In this document: positions 34,300 to 41,662 of the stretch, piece after piece
Position numbering within the stretch: position 1 is the first letter of the stretch
Layout of the letters: each line of letters starts with the position of its first letter
Translations under genes and position numbers: made by a program
Origin: Trebonia sp964581815
GTDB taxonomy: Bacteria > Actinomycetota > Actinomycetes > Streptosporangiales > Streptosporangiaceae
DNA length: 64,000 nucleotides
Assembly: GCA_964581815.1 (NCBI GenBank)
Contig: CAZORE010000017.1
Coordinates: 18,609-82,608 of the forward strand
Reading direction: 5' to 3'
Notes under the pieces: generated by a model
Database searches by the model: none
Told to the model about the DNA's origin: nothing
The model's input: the letters and a program-made list of their open reading frames with translations, nothing else

Positions 34300-34743
34300 A
34301 TGCCGATGATCGACGTCTACGCCACGGCTGGCACGTTCGCTGATACCCGCCAGCTAGCCAAGAACCTGGCGACCGCCGTCATGACGATTGAGCAGGTTCC
34401 CGACATCCCGATGTTCCGCAAGAACACGGCCGCGTTCGTGCACGAGCTTCCGGACGGCGCCCTGTCCAACGTGGACGGCGACGGCGGCTACGTCCGGGTG
34501 CAGGTGCTGACTAACGCGGGCGCGCTTGACCGGGACAAGCAGCTCGCCGTGGTGCGCCGGCTCACCGACATCGTCGCGGAGGCCGCCGGCGACCCCAGCC
34601 TCGGCGACCGTACCTGGGTGCTGCTCACCGAGGCACCCGACGGCGGGTGGGGCATCTGGGGCCGCGCGAACACCAACGCGGACCTGGTCACGGCCGCCCG
34701 CGCCCAGCTGGCCGAGCTGGCGGGACGGCCCGCTGGCGCGTAA
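34300..34743 (+). CDS. Tautomerase-superfamily-like protein
   Basis: 147 residues starting Met-Pro (MPMIDVYATAGTF), so Pro would become the N-terminal catalytic base after Met removal, as in 4-oxalocrotonate tautomerase-type enzymes. At 147 residues it fits a fused two-unit tautomerase. The later segment (RTWVLLTEAPDGGWGIWG) resembles tautomerase beta strands. A GGAGG site precedes the ATG. It is under divergent control of the adjacent TetR, an arrangement often seen for stress or xenobiotic response enzymes. Confidence 0.82.
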   Translation: MPMIDVYATAGTFADTRQLAKNLATAVMTIEQVPDIPMFRKNTAAFVHELPDGALSNVDGDGGYVRVQVLTNAGALDRDKQLAVVRRLTDIVAEAAGDPSLGDRTWVLLTEAPDGGWGIWGRANTNADLVTAARAQLAELAGRPAGA

Positions 34744-34745
34744 CG

Positions 34746-35981
34746 CTACCTGATCGACTTGATGCGGTACACCATGGTGGCGCCGATGAACGTGAAGATG
34801 CCGGCGAACGCGAACAGGACGCGGTAACCGCCGAGCTGGTCGATGATCAGCGCCGCCGCGACCGGGGCCAGGGCCTGGGGCACGTTGTTGCCGATGTTCA
34901 TGATGCCCAGGTCCTTGGCGCGGGACTCCGCGTCGGGCAGCACCTGGGTCACCAGCGCCTGGTCGACCGACAGGAAGGCGCCGTACCCCGCGCCGAGGAA
35001 AGCGCCCGCGATCATCGTGGTGCTGAAACTCGGCCAGATCACCAGGAGAATCGCCGCGACGCCCTGCAGGACGGACGCCAGCGCGACGAACACCCGGCGC
35101 CGCCCGGAGCGGTCGGACAGCGCGCCGCCGCCGTAGGTGGTCAGCAGCGTGAAGACCAGGTAGATCGCCGTGACCTCAAGCAGCGCGGTGTCCGGGTCCT
35201 TCAGGTGCAAGAAGTTCGTGAAGAAGTACAGCAGGTACGTGGTGCCGAGGGCGTTCCCGATGTTGACCGCCACCCGGCCGCCGAACGCCCAGGCGAAGTC
35301 CGGGTGGGCCCGCGGTGACACCCACATCCCCTCCGTCAGGACACGGGCGCTAAACGGCAGCATGCCCGCCCCGGGCGGCGAGTCACGGTACCGCAGCACG
35401 AACGGCAGCGACAGGATCACCACGGCGACCGCCAGCACCAGGTAGCCGCTCGCGGTGCCCGTGATCACCTCCGCGAGCAGCGCCAGGCCGACCAGCAGGC
35501 CAAGCGCCTGCGGCCCGAAGATCGCGCCGGAGATGATCCCCCGCTGGCCCACCGGCACCTGGTCGGCGACCGCGGCGAACAGCCCCGCCGAGGCGATGGA
35601 GAAGCCAAGCGAGGCGAACATCCAGCAGATCGTCACCCCCGCCCAGGAGCGCTGCGGTCCGAGCGCGACCAGCGAAAGCGCAAGCACGACCACCCCGGCC
35701 GCCATCCACACCCGCCGCCTGCCCCACCGCGACCGGGTGCGGTCGCAGAGCGCGCCGGCCACCGGCAGCGCGATCAGGGCCACGACGCCGGCCGCGCCGT
35801 TGGCGATGCCGAAATCCCGCACCTTGTGCGCCGAGTCCAGCGCCGCGAACTGGTTCGGCAGCACCAGCTGGACGGGCACCAGCCACGCCATCCAGAACCC
35901 GAACCAGAGGATCGTGAACCGGCTGGTCCAGCCGGTGGAAACCCGGACTGTCGGCTCGGAGGTCGTCCCGGCGAAAACCAT
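34746..35981 (-). CDS. MFS permease (sugar/GPH-like)
   Basis: 411 residues, about 12 membrane helices. The first cytoplasmic loop reads ALCDRTRSRWGRRRVW and the central one ALSDRSGRRRVF; the RSRWGRRR loop is typical of the SLC45/GPH-type cation-sugar symporters rather than drug exporters. ATG at 35981 chosen; a TTG lies 9 codons upstream. The gene ends 2 bases from the convergent tautomerase stop. A small palindrome ACAGGCCTGT at 35994-36003 lies just before the start and may be an operator. Confidence 0.88.
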   Translation of the reverse strand: MVFAGTTSEPTVRVSTGWTSRFTILWFGFWMAWLVPVQLVLPNQFAALDSAHKVRDFGIANGAAGVVALIALPVAGALCDRTRSRWGRRRVWMAAGVVVLALSLVALGPQRSWAGVTICWMFASLGFSIASAGLFAAVADQVPVGQRGIISGAIFGPQALGLLVGLALLAEVITGTASGYLVLAVAVVILSLPFVLRYRDSPPGAGMLPFSARVLTEGMWVSPRAHPDFAWAFGGRVAVNIGNALGTTYLLYFFTNFLHLKDPDTALLEVTAIYLVFTLLTTYGGGALSDRSGRRRVFVALASVLQGVAAILLVIWPSFSTTMIAGAFLGAGYGAFLSVDQALVTQVLPDAESRAKDLGIMNIGNNVPQALAPVAAALIIDQLGGYRVLFAFAGIFTFIGATMVYRIKSIR

Positions 35982-36029
35982 GCTGAGAAATGTACAGGCC
36001 TGTCGCAACTAGCACGAGCCGACCCGGGG

Positions 36030-37835
36030 CTATTGGGTGTGATGCACCTCGGCGCGCTTGTACACCGGCGTGGGTATGCCCTCCATCCGGGCTTTGAGCT
36101 GCAGGGCCAGGTAGAGGGAGTAGTAGCGCGACAGGGCGAGGTTACCGCCGTGGAACCACAGGCCCTCCTGCGCCGTCGGCTTCCACATGTTGCGCAGCTC
36201 CCCCTCCCACGGGCCCGGGTCCTTCGTCGTGCCCGAGCCGAGCCCCCAGACCTTCCCGACCCGGTCGGCCATGTCCTGGCCGATAATGCCCGCGGCCAGC
36301 TGGTTCATCGAGCCGTAGCCCGTCGCGTAGATGACCAGGTCGGCCGGGAGCCGGGTGCCGTCGCCGAGGACGACCTCGTCCTCGGTCAGCTCGGCCACCT
36401 GCCCCTTGGCCAGCTTGATGTCGCCGCTCGCGACAAGCTCCGAGGCGCCGACGTCGATGTAGTAGCCGGAACCGCGCCGCAGGTACTTGAGGAACAGCCC
36501 GGACTCGTCGTCGCCGAAGTCGAGGTCGAAGCCGGCCTGCTCCAGCCGGCCGTAGTACTCGGCGTCACGTTCCCTGATGGCGTTATAGACCGGGGTCTGG
36601 ACCGCGGGCAGGAAGCGGAACGGCAGCGAGGCGAAGATCGTGTCCGCCTTGAACGTGGTCATGCCCGCGGCGACGGCGCGCTCGGAGTAGAGGTCACCAA
36701 GGCCGAGATCCATCAGCGTTTCTGACCGCACGACATGGGTTGAGCTACGCTGCACCATCGTGACGTCGGCGCCGGCCTCCCACAGCGCGGCGCAGATGTC
36801 GTGCGCGGAGTTGTTCGACCCGATCACCACGGCCCGCTTGCCCTTGTACTTGTCGGGGCCGGGGTGAGCCGAGGAGTGGTGCTGGTCGCCGCGGAACTTC
36901 TCGCGGCCGGGGATATCGGGGACGACGGGCAGGCCGGACGCGCCAAGCGCAAGCACCAGCTGCCTGGGCCGTAGCGTGACCTCCTGGCCGGCCCGGTTGA
37001 CCACGACGGCCCATCCGTCGCCTTCCCGGACGGCGGACGTGCAGGTCGTCGAGCCCCAGTAGTTCAGCTCCATGACCTTCGCGTACATCTCGAGCCAGTC
37101 GCCGATCTTGTCCTTGGGCGAGAACACCGGCCAGCTCGCGGGGAACGGGAGGTACGGCAGGTGGTCGTACCAGACCGGGTCGTGCAGGGCGAGGGACTTG
37201 TAGCGCTTGCGCCACGAGTCACCAGGCCGCTCGTTCCGCTCGATAATGATCGTCGGAACTCCGAGCTGGCGCAGCCGGGCACCGAGCGCGATGCCGCCCT
37301 GGCCGCCGCCGACGATCAGCACCTCGGGCTGCACGGTGTAGCCGAGCTCGGTGGCCTCACGGCTCCGGCTCTCGGCCCACGTGACCCGGTCACGGAAGGC
37401 GCCGTGGCGTACCCCCTTGGGCCGTCGGCCGTTGACGGGCTCCTCGTGGCCCTTGAGCTCATCGAGGGTGGTGAGCAGCGTGAACGCCTTGCCGCCGACG
37501 AGCCGCAGCAGCCCGCTGCCCCGCCCGGCCGTGGTCTCGAACGCGATCCAGGCGGTCACGATGCCGTCCGCCTCGGCCGGCTCCTCAGTGACATGGAAAC
37601 CAGTGGGATCGACCTGGTCGAGCGTGGCCCGCAGCAGGTCTGCGACGCCCGTGCGTCCCTCGGCGGTGGTGATGTTCCAGGTGAACGCGACGATGTCGCG
37701 CCAGTAGCTCTCATCGGCGAACAGCGCCGCCGCCGCCTCCGCGTCGCGGGCGGTGAGGGCCTGCTGGAACGCGCTCAGCCACGCATCGGCGGCGGCCGCG
37801 GCCGCGCTCGCCTTCTGGTCGACGGTCTGGGTCAC
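36030..37835 (-). CDS. SnoaL-like domain fused to flavin-containing monooxygenase
   Basis: 601 residues from GTG 37835 (GAGGAGG six bases upstream). Residues 1 to about 140 form an NTF2/SnoaL-like domain (AWLSAFQQALTARDAEAAA, ESYWRDIVAFTW). The rest is an FMO/Baeyer-Villiger-like flavoprotein: VLIVGGGQGGIALGARL, ERNERPGDSWRKRYKSL, second motif VIGSNNSAHDICAALWEAG and IYATGYGSMNQL. The order (NTF2 then FMO) occurs in actinobacterial K+/steroid-type monooxygenases of unknown substrate. A palindrome at 37854-37867 lies just before the start. It is 48 bases upstream of, and may be co-transcribed with, the MFS permease. Confidence 0.9.
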   Translation of the reverse strand: MTQTVDQKASAAAAAADAWLSAFQQALTARDAEAAAALFADESYWRDIVAFTWNITTAEGRTGVADLLRATLDQVDPTGFHVTEEPAEADGIVTAWIAFETTAGRGSGLLRLVGGKAFTLLTTLDELKGHEEPVNGRRPKGVRHGAFRDRVTWAESRSREATELGYTVQPEVLIVGGGQGGIALGARLRQLGVPTIIIERNERPGDSWRKRYKSLALHDPVWYDHLPYLPFPASWPVFSPKDKIGDWLEMYAKVMELNYWGSTTCTSAVREGDGWAVVVNRAGQEVTLRPRQLVLALGASGLPVVPDIPGREKFRGDQHHSSAHPGPDKYKGKRAVVIGSNNSAHDICAALWEAGADVTMVQRSSTHVVRSETLMDLGLGDLYSERAVAAGMTTFKADTIFASLPFRFLPAVQTPVYNAIRERDAEYYGRLEQAGFDLDFGDDESGLFLKYLRRGSGYYIDVGASELVASGDIKLAKGQVAELTEDEVVLGDGTRLPADLVIYATGYGSMNQLAAGIIGQDMADRVGKVWGLGSGTTKDPGPWEGELRNMWKPTAQEGLWFHGGNLALSRYYSLYLALQLKARMEGIPTPVYKRAEVHHTQ

Positions 37836-37853
37836 TGACGGCCTCCTCGCCGT

Positions 37854-37867
37854 AAGACGACTGTCTT
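37854..37867. promoter_or_regulatory. Inverted repeat before the SnoaL-FMO gene
   Basis: AAGAC-GACT-GTCTT, 5-base arms, 19 bases upstream of the GTG. This AAGAC/GTCTT form is common for TetR-type operators. No tetR gene is adjacent. Confidence 0.45.
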
Positions 37868-37970
37868 GCCAGCCTAGGCGCGCCGCCGCAGGCAATCCAG
37901 GCTGCTCGCGCGCCACCGAGGGCTCGCCTAACCTTTGAGTGGTCGCGGGACGGTCGAAACCGGGAGACAT

Positions 37971-38933
37971 GTGAGCAGCGCACCCACCGCCGGCGCGGCG
38001 GCGCGGGCGGCCGGCCTGCTGGCCGGGTACGCCGCCGACCGGCTACTCGGCGACCCGCGGCGCTGGCATCCGGTCGCCGGCTTCGGCACCGCCGCGAACG
38101 CGCTGGAAGGGCGCCTGTACGCGGACACCCGGGCGCGCGGTGTGGTCCATGCCGTCATCCTGGCCGGCGGCGCGGCAGCCCTGGGAGTAGTAGCCGAACG
38201 GGCGGCGGGCCGCTCCCCCGTCGCCCGCGCCGCCGTCACGGCCGCCGCGACGTGGCTGGTGCTCGGCGGCCGGTCCCTGGAACGCGAGGCCGCCGCCGTG
38301 CACGCCCGTCTGGCCGACGGCGACCTGCCGGGCGCGCGCAGCCGGCTGACTCACCTGGTCGGGCGGGACACCAGCGGGCTCGGCCCCGGCGAGATCGCCC
38401 GCGCCGTGGTGGAGTCCGTCGCGGAGAACACCTCCGACGCCGTCGTCGCCCCCCTGCTGTGGGGGGCGCTCTGCGGCGTACCCGGACTGCTCGGCTACCG
38501 GGCGGTCAACACCCTCGACGCCATGGTCGGGCACCATAACACGCGCTACGAGCGGTACGGCTGGGCCTCGGCCCGGCTCGATGACCTGCTGAACCTTCCC
38601 GGCGCGCGGCTGGCCGGCCTGCTGACCATGGCCGCCAGCCCGGCCCGCGCGCCGCAGGCATGGCGGGTCTGGCGGCGCGACGCCGCCGCGCACCCAAGCC
38701 CGAACGCCGGGGTCGTCGAGGCCGCCTTCGCCGGCGCGCTCGGCGTCCGCCTCGGCGGCACCAACGTGTACTACGGCAATCGCGTGGAGCACCGGGCCGT
38801 CATGGACGGCGGCCGCCCCGCCGCGCCCCGCGACATCCCCCGGGCCGCCGCCCTGGCCCGCCGCGTCGGCCACGGCGCGGCCATTGCCACTGCGGCGCTC
38901 GCCGCCATCCGAGGCTTTATTCGTTCGAGTTAA
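37971..38933 (+). CDS. cobD: Adenosylcobinamide-phosphate synthase
   Basis: 320 residues of CobD/CbiB, the membrane enzyme that joins the aminopropanol arm to adenosylcobyric acid in B12 synthesis. Conserved motifs: DRLLGDPRRWHPVAGFG, VESVAENTSDAVVAPLLWG, RAVNTLDAMVGHHNTRYERYG, DDLLNLPGARL, HPSPNAGVVEAAFAGALGVRLGG (the latter parts read in segments). GTG start at 37971 with GGGAG five bases upstream; an earlier in-frame ATG lacks support. cobQ is 1.2 kb away and converging. Confidence 0.95.
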   Translation: MSSAPTAGAAARAAGLLAGYAADRLLGDPRRWHPVAGFGTAANALEGRLYADTRARGVVHAVILAGGAAALGVVAERAAGRSPVARAAVTAAATWLVLGGRSLEREAAAVHARLADGDLPGARSRLTHLVGRDTSGLGPGEIARAVVESVAENTSDAVVAPLLWGALCGVPGLLGYRAVNTLDAMVGHHNTRYERYGWASARLDDLLNLPGARLAGLLTMAASPARAPQAWRVWRRDAAAHPSPNAGVVEAAFAGALGVRLGGTNVYYGNRVEHRAVMDGGRPAAPRDIPRAAALARRVGHGAAIATAALAAIRGFIRSS

Positions 38934-39228
38934 ATATCTGCTTGAAATCACCGGAAGATGTGCCGCAAACAATTGCCATCCGGAACAGGGGTAGTGGGTG
39001 CCCTACGGGCTAAGCATTTGCGCTACGCACGCAATCTATTACCATCGTCCCATGGGGAATTGATTTTCCATGAGCGACATCGATTGTCGGCGACGGGTGC
39101 TATGGTTCGGGTGCTCCCAAGGAATCGGCGCCGAGTTACTTGCGAAGGAATTCAAACGGCTCGGTCGAAAGGTGATGATCACCATGGCCCCGGCTTTGGC
39201 CTTGAAGTTGACTGAGCCGTCCACGACC

Positions 39229-39250
39229 TGTACCACACAAGCGTGGTACA
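39229..39250. promoter_or_regulatory. Toxin-antitoxin autoregulatory operator
   Basis: Perfect 8-base inverted repeat TGTACCAC-N6-GTGGTACA ending 8 bases before the antitoxin ATG. It overlaps the -10 element, as expected for repression by an antitoxin of the RHH type. Confidence 0.75.
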
Positions 39251-39252
39251 CT
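39247..39252 (+). promoter_or_regulatory. -10 element of a probable leaderless promoter
   Basis: TACACT lies 6 bases before the ATG at 39259, the spacing at which transcription would begin at the start codon. No Shine-Dalgarno sequence precedes the ATG, which supports a leaderless transcript. Confidence 0.55.
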
Positions 39253-39258
39253 TCGGAC

Positions 39259-39672
39259 ATGGATGCCATGCAGGCAGTCGACCGGATCAACGAACTGCTC
39301 GAGAGTGACATGGGGCAGACATCCAACACATCGATGCGCATTCCTACGGCGCTGCGGGACGCCGCGGCGATCGCCGTCCGCGAGCTCGGCGCGGCATCAT
39401 CCACCACGGCGCTGACGGCTGCCGCGCTCAGGGCGAGACTCGAGGCGGCCGTCATGCAAGCCGTTCTCGACGATCACATCAGGCAGTACCCGGAGGCGCG
39501 GCCGAGCCTCGGCGATCTCGCGGTCGCGGCGGCCGAACTCGACGGTCATCCATTGGCGGGCGAGCCGGAGCGGATACGGCAAGCGGCGCTTGAAATCGAG
39601 GCGCGGCACCCCGACGCCGAGCCCGAGGACGTCCTCCTGTGGGCCGAGGCACGAGCCATCCCCACGTCATGA
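39259..39672 (+). CDS. RHH antitoxin-like protein
   Basis: 137 residues. Residues 25-65 form a ribbon-helix-helix DNA-binding motif: strand TSMRIP, helix TALRDAAAIAVRELGA, turn SSTTAL, helix TAAALRARLEAAV. The C-terminal 70 residues (ARPSLGDLAVAAAEL, LEIEARHPDAEPEDVLL) are helical and would bind the toxin; this is longer than the usual VapB antitoxin. It overlaps the PIN gene by 4 bases (ATGA). ATG at 39259 is chosen because the operator and promoter end immediately before it. Confidence 0.8.
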   Translation: MDAMQAVDRINELLESDMGQTSNTSMRIPTALRDAAAIAVRELGAASSTTALTAAALRARLEAAVMQAVLDDHIRQYPEARPSLGDLAVAAAELDGHPLAGEPERIRQAALEIEARHPDAEPEDVLLWAEARAIPTS

Positions 39673-40082
39673 GTCACCTTGTCGTGCTGGACAACGAGGC
39701 GGTCCAGGCGCTATCGGATCCCGCCCATAAGAAGCATGTCCATGTCTTCAGCCACATCCGGACGGTAGCGGGCCGCAAGGGCCGGGACCTGCCGGTAACG
39801 GTGGTGGTGCCGACCGCGGTTCGCGTTGAGGCGGGCTGGAACCGCACCATTCCCGCCTGGGCTTTCCTTAACCGGCTGCCAATCGGCGACATCACGCTCG
39901 ACGGCTCGAGTGCGAACATCGCGGCGGACATCCGTCAGGATGCGCGCGTTTCCGTCGCTGACGCGCATATCGGAGCCGTGATTCACGCAACCACGGCTGC
40001 GAAGGTCACGGTCATTACGAGTGATCCCGGGGATATAAGGCGAGTGGCCGCCGACAGGGAAGTTAACGTCGTCATCATCTGA
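39669..40082 (+). CDS. PIN-domain toxin (VapC-like)
   Basis: 137 residues. PIN-type Mg-dependent RNase fold with the four acidic positions present: D8 (VVLDNEAV), E54 (VRVEAGW), D98 (VADAHIGAV) and D119 (VITSDPGDI). Translation is coupled to the antitoxin through a 4-base overlap. The first motif DNEA instead of the usual DTSA/DASA and the low overall similarity to VapC make it a divergent member. A hairpin follows before the converging cobQ. Confidence 0.8.
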   Translation: MSHLVVLDNEAVQALSDPAHKKHVHVFSHIRTVAGRKGRDLPVTVVVPTAVRVEAGWNRTIPAWAFLNRLPIGDITLDGSSANIAADIRQDARVSVADAHIGAVIHATTAAKVTVITSDPGDIRRVAADREVNVVII

Positions 40083-40101
40083 TTCAGGCCTTGGCCGCCC
40101 C

Positions 40102-40114
40102 GGGGCAAAGCCCC
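40102..40114. terminator. Possible bidirectional terminator between PIN toxin and cobQ
   Basis: GGGGC-AAA-GCCCC hairpin; an alternative stem GGCAAA / TTTGCC overlaps it (40104-40123). It lies in the 41-base gap between two convergent genes. Confidence 0.4.
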
Positions 40115-40123
40115 CCGTTTGCC

Positions 40124-41605
40124 TTACGATCCAGTTCCCGGTGGAAGAGCCGGCAGCCCCGCCAGCGCGCCCGTCCGGGCGAGGCCGAGCAGCGCCTCGA
40201 CGTCCAGGTGCCGCTCGACGAGGTCGCCGAGCAGGTCAAGCCGGCGCTCGCGGGCGGCGGCGAAGCTGACCCCGGAGGGCCGGCGGCCGAGCGCGGCGGC
40301 GAGGAAGGCGCCGCGCAGCTCGTCTCCCTCAAGGCAGCCGTGCCACATCGTGCCGAAGACGTTGCCCGTGCGGGCGCCGCCGGGGAACTCCCCGGCCCCG
40401 CCGCCGACGGTGACGCGGCCGTGGTGGATCTCGTAGCCGGCCGCCGGCCCGCCGAAGGCGGTGCCCGACGGGAGTCCCAGGGTCTTGACTGAAGTGAAGT
40501 CAGTGCGGACGTCGAGCAGCCCAAGGCCCTCGACTACGGCACCCGCCTCCGCCTCGACGCCGTGCGGGTCGGCGATGACCGTCCCTAGCATCTGGAAGCC
40601 GCCGCAGATCCCAAGCAGCGGTCGCCCGCGGCGCGCGTGCGCGGTGATGACACGGTCCAGGCCGCGGGCGCGCAGCCAGTCCAGGTCGCCGATCGTGGAC
40701 CTGGTGCCCGGCAGCACGATGAGGTCCGCGTCGGCGAGGTCGCGCGGGCCGGAGGCGAACACCACGTCCAGGTCGGGTTCGAGCCCGAGCGCGTCGACGT
40801 CGGTGAAGTTGCTGATCCGCGGCAGGCGCACCACGGCGACCCGGAACGCCGCGGCACCGCGCGAGCGGCGGCCCTCCAGGTCAAGGGCGTCCTCGGAATC
40901 GAGCCACAGGCGGGAGTCCCAGGGCAGGACTCCATACACCCGCCGGCCGGTCAGCTTCTGCAGCGTGTCAAGGCCGGGAGACAGCAGCGCGGGGTCGCCG
41001 CGGAACTTGTTCACGATGAAGCCGGCGATCAGCGCCTGGTCGGCCGGCTCGAGCAGCGCCACGGTGCCGTACATCGCCGCGAATACGCCGCCCCGGTCGA
41101 TGTCACCGACGACCACCGCCGGCAGGCCCGCGTGCCGGGCCAGGCCCATGTTCACGTAGTCACCGGACCGCAGGTTGATCTCGGCCGGGCTGCCCGCGCC
41201 CTCGGCGACGATGACGTCGAACCGCGCGGCAAGGTCGTCGAACGCCGCGTGCGCCGCGACGGCAAGGTGACGGCGCCCGGCCGTCCAGTCGGCGGACGAG
41301 ACGTCACCGACGGGCTGGCCCATGAGGACCACGTGGCTGCGCCGGTCGGTGCCCGGCTTGAGCAGCACCGGGTTCATCGCGGGCTCGGGATCGGCGCGGG
41401 CGGCGAGTGCCTGCACCCACTGGGCGCGGCCGATCTCGGCCATCCGCCCGTCCGGGCCCGGGCAGACCATCGAGTTGTTCGACATGTTCTGCGCCTTGTA
41501 CGGCGCCACCCGCACGCCGCGGCGCGCGAACGCCCGGCATAGCGCGGTTGTGACCACGCTCTTGCCCGCGTCCGAGGTGGTGCCCGCCACCAGCAGCCCG
41601 CTCAT
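40124..41605 (-). CDS. cobQ: Cobyric acid synthase
   Basis: 493 residues of CobQ/CbiP, the ATP-dependent amidase that amidates adenosylcobyrinic acid a,c-diamide. N-terminal P-loop VAGTTSDAGKSVVTTALCR, KAQNMSNNSMV, VAEGAGSPAEINLR, DIDRGGVFA; C-terminal class I glutamine amidotransferase domain with Cys in LLGICGGFQMLG and the catalytic His in GTMWHGCLEG. Complete. With cobD it is a fragment of a B12 pathway whose other genes lie elsewhere. No cobalamin riboswitch was seen. Confidence 0.96.
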   Translation of the reverse strand: MSGLLVAGTTSDAGKSVVTTALCRAFARRGVRVAPYKAQNMSNNSMVCPGPDGRMAEIGRAQWVQALAARADPEPAMNPVLLKPGTDRRSHVVLMGQPVGDVSSADWTAGRRHLAVAAHAAFDDLAARFDVIVAEGAGSPAEINLRSGDYVNMGLARHAGLPAVVVGDIDRGGVFAAMYGTVALLEPADQALIAGFIVNKFRGDPALLSPGLDTLQKLTGRRVYGVLPWDSRLWLDSEDALDLEGRRSRGAAAFRVAVVRLPRISNFTDVDALGLEPDLDVVFASGPRDLADADLIVLPGTRSTIGDLDWLRARGLDRVITAHARRGRPLLGICGGFQMLGTVIADPHGVEAEAGAVVEGLGLLDVRTDFTSVKTLGLPSGTAFGGPAAGYEIHHGRVTVGGGAGEFPGGARTGNVFGTMWHGCLEGDELRGAFLAAALGRRPSGVSFAAARERRLDLLGDLVERHLDVEALLGLARTGALAGLPALPPGTGS

Positions 41606-41662
41606 CGCGCCGCCATCATCTCATGCGCCGGCCGGCCAGCTGGGGCGGGCGCTCTGCGCTCG

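Larger units (their letters stand above)
38934..39258. other. 325-bp AT-richer intergenic region upstream of the toxin-antitoxin module
   Basis: Base composition is clearly lower in GC than its neighbours. An open frame from 39070 joins the antitoxin in frame, but it lacks a ribosome site and crosses the operator and promoter at 39229-39252. No RNA motif was recognised. Confidence 0.5.

Noticed and set aside
37836..37970. Cobalamin riboswitch before cobD
   Set aside because: Only 135 bases between divergent genes and no B12-box-like sequence.
39070..39258. Antitoxin N-terminal extension of 63 residues
   Set aside because: No ribosome site, different composition, and it would contain the operator and -10 element.
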